A stretch of 11,133 nt of DNA. Origin: DATLMR01 sp035634255. Lineage in GTDB: Bacteria; Acidobacteriota; Blastocatellia; UBA7656. The notes below the pieces were generated by a model, which made no database searches, had not been told where the DNA came from, and saw only the letters and a list, made by a program, of their open reading frames with translations. How positions within the stretch are numbered: the first letter of the stretch is position 1; each line of letters opens with the position of its first letter. The stretch covers positions 1-11,133 of the forward strand of contig DASQDI010000001.1 of NCBI GenBank assembly GCA_035634255.1. Direction: 5' to 3'. Below are positions 6,089 through 11,133 of the stretch, piece by piece. Both the position numbers and the translations under genes were made by a program.

Positions 6089-7006
6089 TCATTTCTTCGA
6101 AGTCGACGCGCCGAAATCCCCGAACGGCTCGTCGCGCTCCCGGACCGCCTGCTTGAAGCCGGCCTCCGCCGCGCGCTGCTGGAAGCGGTAGCCCTCCTCC
6201 GTGTGCCGGGCGATACCGTCAAAGACCGTGCCGCAAACCTGCGAGGAGAAGAGCCCCTGATTCATCATCGTCTGATTCACCAGCAGCTTCATCATCATCA
6301 GTTGATTGACGGGCAGGCGGGCTATCCTTTCGAGCAGGCTCTCGAACCTGTCGTCGAGCCGGTCGGCGCTCGCCGCTTCCGACGCCAGCCCCCACTCGAC
6401 CGCCTCGGCCCCCGAGAGGCTGTCGCCGGTAAAGAGCAGCCTCTTCGCCTTCTCCGGCCCGACGCGAAAGACCCAGAGGGCGGTAGTCGGGACGCCCCAG
6501 ACCCGAGCGGGCGGGTAGCCGATCTTCGCGCGGTCCTCGATGATGAGGAGGTCGGAGCACAAAGCCATGTCGGTGCCGCCCGCCACGCAGAAGCCGTGCA
6601 CCTTGCACACGACCGGCTTGTCGCTGTGGAAGAGGCTCATGAAGCCCCGCACGTTGCGGCTCATCATCGCGTAATCGACCATCGGGTCCCACGTGCCTTC
6701 CGGGTCGTGGTTCGCCTGCTGCACCTTCGGGTCCATCGGGGAGCCCTCGGGCCACCCGGACGGCTGCCCTTCATCACCCATCTTCTGTTCGGCCGACGTG
6801 ACCAGATCGTAGCCCCCGCAGAACCCCTTGCCATTGCCCGCGAGCGCGATGACGTGGATCGCGGGGTCGAGGTTCGCCCGCTCGACGCAGGCCGCGAGCT
6901 CGACGGGCATGTCGAGTGTGATGCCGTTGCCGCGCTCCGGCCGGTTCAGGGTTATGCGCGCGACGCGGCCGGTCGTGTGATAAGTGAGCGTCTTAAGGTC
7001 TGACAT
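6089..7006 (-). CDS. Crotonase / enoyl-CoA hydratase family protein, atypical active site
   Basis: A 305-residue crotonase-fold protein, longer than the usual 255-270. The two oxyanion-hole segments are present: GFCGGYDL (61-68) and GFCVAGGTDMAL (138-149). The two catalytic glutamates of classical enoyl-CoA hydratase are not conserved. The first is Asp146, and the second falls in YPPARVWG (164-171), which has no acidic residue. Between the oxyanion segments, about residues 70-118 form an extra Gly/Pro-rich loop. It is thus a CoA-thioester enzyme of the superfamily, but plain hydration of 2-enoyl-CoA should not be assumed; hydrolysis, isomerisation or another reaction is possible. Similar sequences with R-V-W-G at this place occur, to my knowledge, among actinobacterial Ech-like proteins. 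AGAGG lies 5 nt before the ATG. The gene follows the kinase gene by 24 nt and precedes the cyclopropane synthase gene. Confidence 0.85.
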   Translation of the reverse strand: MSDLKTLTYHTTGRVARITLNRPERGNGITLDMPVELAACVERANLDPAIHVIALAGNGKGFCGGYDLVTSAEQKMGDEGQPSGWPEGSPMDPKVQQANHDPEGTWDPMVDYAMMSRNVRGFMSLFHSDKPVVCKVHGFCVAGGTDMALCSDLLIIEDRAKIGYPPARVWGVPTTALWVFRVGPEKAKRLLFTGDSLSGAEAVEWGLASEAASADRLDDRFESLLERIARLPVNQLMMMKLLVNQTMMNQGLFSSQVCGTVFDGIARHTEEGYRFQQRAAEAGFKQAVRERDEPFGDFGASTSKK

Positions 7007-7030
7007 TCCACCTCTTTGAATTAAGGGACC

Positions 7031-10000
7031 CTATTCGGTATCGGCCGCGAATCCGGGGGCGAGCATCCGGGTCATCCGCGCCGGGTTTCTGATCGTCTGG
7101 CTCTTCATCCACTGATCGCTCTGCAGGACCAGCTCGCCGCCCCCGGCCCCTCCGAGAATTCGGCCCAGGTGCCTGCGCGCGGCCGCCGCGTAAAGTTCCA
7201 TGTCCGCCGCGTCGAAGCCTTCGGCCGCCTGCGTCAGCAGGGCGGCCGCCTTGTCGAGGTCCCCGCGAATGCCGGATGCCCCCGCGCGCAGGAGCGAGGC
7301 GAGAGGCCGGGTCCAGTGCATGCGCTCGCGTTCGAGTCGCCGCGCGAAATGCTCGGCCATCTTCAAGAAATGATCGTCCTTCTGCTCGCAGGCGGCGGCG
7401 AGCGCCGAGCGGCCCTGAAGGTACAGGGCCTCCACGCGCAATATCTGGATTCGCACGAGCATCGACTTCCGGATGGTCTCCCACTGCCCCGTGATGTGTT
7501 TCCACGCGACCACCCCGTCGCCCGTGTAAAGCTCTATCTGCGTCATCGCCTGCAGGGAGTTATAGTGCTGGACATGGAACCCGCCCTGCGACCATTCCAT
7601 AAGCGCCTCAATGACCTCTTCCCGCGCGCCGTCCGGGTCGTCCGCGGCGAGCCACATGATGTTCAATCTAGTCCGAAGGTCGGTCGCGGCGTACAGGTTC
7701 CCCTGTTCCTTGGCCGCGGCTAACAGCCCCGGTAATCTTCGCGATATCTCGCCCAGCTTCCCCATCAGCATGAAGGCCGAGAGCGTGATCCTCTGCGCGC
7801 TGCTCAACTCCCACACCGCGCCGGTGCACCGGTCGCGCAGAATCTCCGAGGCTTCGTCGCACAGGCGGGCCGCCTTTTTCCACTCGCCCGTAAGGTAAGC
7901 CGCCATCCCCTCCGTGAAGGTGACGAGCCCCGTGGCGTGCGGGTCGTCTACCTTTCGGGCGAGCGCCTCGGCGGCCTTCTGGAACTTAGCGGGCCGCGTG
8001 TTGTCCGGCCCCCCGGGGCTCGCCGTGAAGGCGGCTTCGAATGCCAGAGCGCGCGCGACGCGGCGGGGCTCGCCGGCTTTAAGCGCGAGCAGCAGGCCGC
8101 GCGTCTGGAAGTCCGCCGCGCGAATGTTGTCCACCATCCCGAGACCCGCCGCGACGGACCAGCAGATGTCGATCCTCCGCAGGTCGTCCCTCGGGACCAG
8201 TTCTTCCGGGCGCTCTTTGAAATTGATCCCCCTGAGCTTCAAGTGCGCGCGGCGGAGGATCAGCGAAAGGAGCGCGCGCTTAGGCCCCGAGGCCAGCTTC
8301 AGGCCGACGGCTTCGAGCAGGGTGCGGATCACGTCGAGCCCTTCGTCGATGTGCCCGCCCATTAACAACTGCGCCGCCGCGCGGGTCTGGAAGTCGAGCC
8401 CCCTCTCCGCGTCCGCGTCGAGAGCCGCGTCGAGGTAGGCTTCCGCCGCCTCGGCCGACCGCCCGGCATTCGCGAGCGCGTTGCCGAGGCTGCCCTTGAG
8501 TTCAACTATATTGGTGCCTTTGACGGGGCCGAGCTGGAGCGCCTTGCGGTAGAAGAGGGCCGCGCGGTCGAAGGCCAACGCCTTGTCCGCCCTCTTCGCC
8601 GCGAGGAGCGCCTGCCCCGAGGCCAGCTTCCGTTCACCGGCTCCCAGGTAATGCTCGAAGAGCGCCTCCGGGTCTTCGATGCCCCTCGACACCAGAGTCC
8701 TCGCGAGCGAGGCATGAATGCTGCGGACCCTGGCAGGGTCGAGCAGGGAAGTGAAAGTCTCGCGGATGCGGTCGTGGTAAAGCTCGATGTGCTGGGCCGA
8801 GCCGCTGCTGCGGAGGAAGTGGGCCGCGCGCAGGGACGTGACCAAAGCATGCGCGTCCCCATCGAGGCCGGCCGCGTCGAATACGACATCGGGGTCGACG
8901 GGCCGCCCCGCCACCGCGAGCGTCTCGAGTAACTCGCGCGCGCCGGCCGAGAGCTGGCTGAGCCCCGCGTCGAGCATCTCCGCCAGAGAGATGCCGGTCG
9001 TGGCCGCCCGCTCGCTCGTCAGGGCGTACCGGGTCAGTTGCTCGACGAAGAAGGGGCTGCCGCCGGCCTCGCGCACGATGGCCTCGACGAAATGCTCGGC
9101 CCCCGGCATCCCCTCCGGGAGCAACGCGCGGCTCAGGTCGCGCGCCTCGTCCCGCGTGAGAGGCTCCACCTCCACCGCGCGAAAGTCCTCGCTCCCCGCC
9201 CGCGCAAGCATCCGCTTCAGGAACGCTTTCGACTCGATCTCCTCGCTGCGGAAACTCGCGATGAGAAGGAGCGGCGGAGGGTCGGGGGGCCGGAGCAGGT
9301 CTTCGAGCAGGGCCGTGCTGTCGGCGTCGGCCCACTGCAGGTCGTCTATGTAAATGACGAGCGGCTGGCGGTCCGCGAGCCGCGCGAGCAACTCCCTGAG
9401 GGAGGCGAAAGCGCGGCGGCGCAGGGCAAGCGGGTCGGAAATCTCCTGCTCGCGGTACGGCGCGGAGGCCACCGCGTCGACCCTGAGCATCACGGGAAAC
9501 AGGCGCGACAGCGCTAGCACGTCGCGGGGCATGAGGGCCTCGACTTTCGGGCCCGGCAGAGACATCAGGTACCGGCTCAGGCTGTCGATCACCCCGTCGA
9601 GCGCCTTGTACGGGACGGACTCGCGCTCGTAGCAGCGGCCCCACACGATGACGGCGTCCTCGCTCTGCTGGAGATCTTCGAGGAAGTGCCTGACCAGAGC
9701 GCTCTTGCCCATGCCGGACTGCCCGTGAATATAGAGCGTGACGGTGCGGCCGTTCTTGGTCGCGAGGAAGGACCGCTTGAGCGAAGACATCTGGCGCTCG
9801 CGCCCGACGAACGGGACCGAAGAAGTCGCGCGGGCCGCCGCCTGCGCGCTCGGGTGCGCCGCCTCCTGCGACTGGGCGGCCCCGAGCCGCTTGAGAATCT
9901 CGCCCCCCGATGGCCGCATGGAAGGGTCGCGGCGCAGCAGGTCTCTGCAAAGCAGGTCGAGGTCTTCGGGAATACCCGAGACGATTTGGGAAGGCGGAGG

Positions 10001-10897
10001 CGGCTCGAACTTCTGCTTGTTCAGCAGCACCTCGACGTACTGGCCCGTGAAGGGCAGGCGGCCCGTGAGCGCCTCGTACAGGATGACCCCGACGCTGTAC
10101 CAGTCGCTCGCATGCGAGATCACCTGCCCGGAGCCCTGCTCGGGCGACATGTAAGCGGGGGTGCCGACGACCTGAAGGCTGTGCGTGTCGCCTTCAGCGA
10201 CCATCTCCATGATGAGCCCGAAATCCAGAATCACCACGCGCCCCTCCCTGGTCACGAGGACGTTCGAGGGCTTGATGTCCCTGTGCAGCTTCCCCATCGC
10301 GTGGAGGGCGCACACGCCTTCGGCCAGTTGCCTGAGCGCGGGGCGCAGCCTTTCGATGTCGGCGGGGAGGGGCGAGAGGGCGGGCCGCGCGAGGCTGCCG
10401 AAGGTCTGCCCCGACTTCTTAATCTCCTGAAGGTCTATCGTCTCGCCGCCCTCGGGAAGGTGGGGCGGCTGCGAGCCCGGCATGGTCTCCGCCCCGCCGA
10501 CGGGGATCGTGTCCCCCTCGAAGCCCGGCAGGGTGGGCACCCTCGCCTCGTCCGTGCCGGAGCCGGCCATCTTCGCGCGGGTCACGTATTGGAGGAAGTT
10601 CACTCCCTCCACCATCTCCATGGTGAAGAACCAGAAGTCGCCCTGGGCGACCAGCTCGTAGAGGGAGACGAGGTTCGGGTGGGACACGTCGGCCAGGGAG
10701 CGGAACTCTTTCTTGAACCTGTAAATGGCCGAGGCGTCGGCGCGCAGGAGGGTCTTCAGAGCGACGACCTTGCTCCGCTCGCGGTCATAGACTTCGTACA
10801 CGACTCCCATCCCGCCCGCGCCGACTCGGCGGCGAATCACGAATCGTTCGGTGCCGAAGAATTCACCGCTGGAGCTGCTCATCCCAATCATTTCCAT
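7031..10897 (-). CDS. Multidomain Ser/Thr protein kinase - AAA ATPase - TPR-like regulator
   Basis: A 1288-residue cytoplasmic signalling protein. The kinase domain (about 18-340) has all the key elements: Gly loop VGAGGMG (25-31), VALK with Lys48, helix C Glu64, HRDIKPSN (205-212), DFG (225-227) and GTPAYMSPEQ (245-254). Active Ser/Thr kinase activity is therefore expected. About 75 residues (105-180), rich in Gly, Pro and Thr, are inserted inside the kinase domain. After a linker, FVGRERQ (363-369) opens an AAA_16/STAND-like ATPase with Walker A GQSGMGKS (392-399) and Walker B LVIYIDDLQWAD (513-524). From about 750 to 1260 the protein is helical and Ala/Leu-rich with TPR-like repeats, probably a sensor or protein-binding array. 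No transmembrane segment is seen. Its layout recalls PknK-type and acidobacterial or myxobacterial kinase-ATPase regulators. Met1, Met3 and Met6 are all possible starts, none with a strong Shine-Dalgarno. It is the first gene of the operon, 24 nt before the crotonase gene. Confidence 0.92.
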   Translation of the reverse strand: MEMIGMSSSSGEFFGTERFVIRRRVGAGGMGVVYEVYDRERSKVVALKTLLRADASAIYRFKKEFRSLADVSHPNLVSLYELVAQGDFWFFTMEMVEGVNFLQYVTRAKMAGSGTDEARVPTLPGFEGDTIPVGGAETMPGSQPPHLPEGGETIDLQEIKKSGQTFGSLARPALSPLPADIERLRPALRQLAEGVCALHAMGKLHRDIKPSNVLVTREGRVVILDFGLIMEMVAEGDTHSLQVVGTPAYMSPEQGSGQVISHASDWYSVGVILYEALTGRLPFTGQYVEVLLNKQKFEPPPPSQIVSGIPEDLDLLCRDLLRRDPSMRPSGGEILKRLGAAQSQEAAHPSAQAAARATSSVPFVGRERQMSSLKRSFLATKNGRTVTLYIHGQSGMGKSALVRHFLEDLQQSEDAVIVWGRCYERESVPYKALDGVIDSLSRYLMSLPGPKVEALMPRDVLALSRLFPVMLRVDAVASAPYREQEISDPLALRRRAFASLRELLARLADRQPLVIYIDDLQWADADSTALLEDLLRPPDPPPLLLIASFRSEEIESKAFLKRMLARAGSEDFRAVEVEPLTRDEARDLSRALLPEGMPGAEHFVEAIVREAGGSPFFVEQLTRYALTSERAATTGISLAEMLDAGLSQLSAGARELLETLAVAGRPVDPDVVFDAAGLDGDAHALVTSLRAAHFLRSSGSAQHIELYHDRIRETFTSLLDPARVRSIHASLARTLVSRGIEDPEALFEHYLGAGERKLASGQALLAAKRADKALAFDRAALFYRKALQLGPVKGTNIVELKGSLGNALANAGRSAEAAEAYLDAALDADAERGLDFQTRAAAQLLMGGHIDEGLDVIRTLLEAVGLKLASGPKRALLSLILRRAHLKLRGINFKERPEELVPRDDLRRIDICWSVAAGLGMVDNIRAADFQTRGLLLALKAGEPRRVARALAFEAAFTASPGGPDNTRPAKFQKAAEALARKVDDPHATGLVTFTEGMAAYLTGEWKKAARLCDEASEILRDRCTGAVWELSSAQRITLSAFMLMGKLGEISRRLPGLLAAAKEQGNLYAATDLRTRLNIMWLAADDPDGAREEVIEALMEWSQGGFHVQHYNSLQAMTQIELYTGDGVVAWKHITGQWETIRKSMLVRIQILRVEALYLQGRSALAAACEQKDDHFLKMAEHFARRLERERMHWTRPLASLLRAGASGIRGDLDKAAALLTQAAEGFDAADMELYAAAARRHLGRILGGAGGGELVLQSDQWMKSQTIRNPARMTRMLAPGFAADTE

Positions 10898-10930
10898 GCC
10901 CGGTCGTCCGGCAACATAGGTCTGCCAGCT

Positions 10931-10959
10931 AATACATTTGCGGGAGTTCTTAATGCAAA
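10931..10959 (-). promoter_or_regulatory. Possible sigma70-like promoter of the kinase-lipid operon
   Basis: Read on the minus strand, TTTGCA (10954-10959, 4 of 6 to TTGACA) and TGTATT (10931-10936, 4 of 6 to TATAAT) are spaced by 17 nt, in an AT-rich patch unlike the surrounding GC-rich sequence. Transcription would start about 25 nt before the kinase start codon at 10897. The match is moderate. Confidence 0.35.
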
Positions 10960-11099
10960 CAAATTTAAGCCAGGGGCGGGCACGTAGCCCAGCGCGGCGG
11001 TCGATCAGGCGCTGCGAACGGCTTTCCGCGGGCTCGTCTATGAACGCTGATGAGAACCTGCGATTTCGATAGCCGCAGCGTAACTGCCGTGCGGGCGGG

Positions 11100-11108
11100 A
11101 TTATATCA
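11100..11108 (-). promoter_or_regulatory. Extended -10 promoter element upstream of the kinase gene
   Basis: The minus strand reads TGATATAAT, a perfect extended -10 (TGnTATAAT). No good -35 is seen before the window edge, but extended -10 promoters can work without one. A transcript starting near 11093 would have a leader of about 195 nt before the kinase gene. Between this element and 10960 I see no credible reading frame. Confidence 0.4.
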
Positions 11109-11133
11109 CGGCGGGAAGGTAGTTATACAGTTT

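Noticed and set aside
8634..9950. 438-residue minus-strand open frame in another frame of the kinase gene
   Set aside because: Composition is Arg/Pro/Ala/Gly with no motif, and it overlaps the Walker A and Walker B coding region, which is clearly read in the other frame.
9686..10987. 433-residue plus-strand open frame opposite the kinase gene
   Set aside because: Arg/Gly/Ala/Leu-rich, no domain motif. It is the expected antisense shadow of a GC-rich gene whose minus-strand product has complete kinase motifs.

Overview
The window looks like a piece of a high-GC bacterial chromosome joined to a lower-GC accessory segment. The lineage is most likely Acidobacteriota. That guess rests on the secreted DUF4097 protein with repeated S-V-S-G-N/D motifs and on the very large kinase-ATPase-TPR regulator, both of which I associate with that phylum. 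Myxococcota or a neighbouring phylum is a real alternative, and no marker gene settles it.

Left part, about 1-1440. Base composition is clearly AT-richer than in the rest. It holds the 3' end of an unrecognised gene that runs in from outside the window, a compact tRNA unit (sigma70-like promoter, tRNA-like gene with anticodon CTC, intrinsic terminator), and a convergent gene for a DUF3800 protein whose 3' end overlaps that terminator. The tRNA-like gene has a broken outer acceptor stem, as would result from recombination at a tRNA gene. DUF3800 genes often sit on mobile or defence islands. I read this part as accessory DNA.

Middle part, about 1441-3890. A GC-rich hairpin ends the minus-strand DUF4097 gene. 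Divergent from that gene is a small secreted protein or lipoprotein, followed on the plus strand by a multi-pass PAP2/AUR1-like membrane phosphatase or phosphotransferase.

Right part, 3784-10897. Four minus-strand genes are spaced like an operon: a 1288-residue Ser/Thr kinase with AAA ATPase and TPR-like regions, a divergent crotonase-fold enzyme, a cyclopropane-fatty-acid synthase family methyltransferase, and a membrane fatty acid desaturase. The gaps are 24, 30 and 16 nt. The desaturase gene runs 106 bp into the 3' end of the convergent PAP2 gene.

Inference: the right part looks like a membrane-lipid remodelling module (desaturation, methylene transfer or methylation of acyl chains, acyl-CoA chemistry, and possibly lipid head-group chemistry by the PAP2 protein). 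Its first gene encodes a signalling kinase that could regulate the others. The individual domain calls are solid. The idea that they form one regulated system is a hypothesis.
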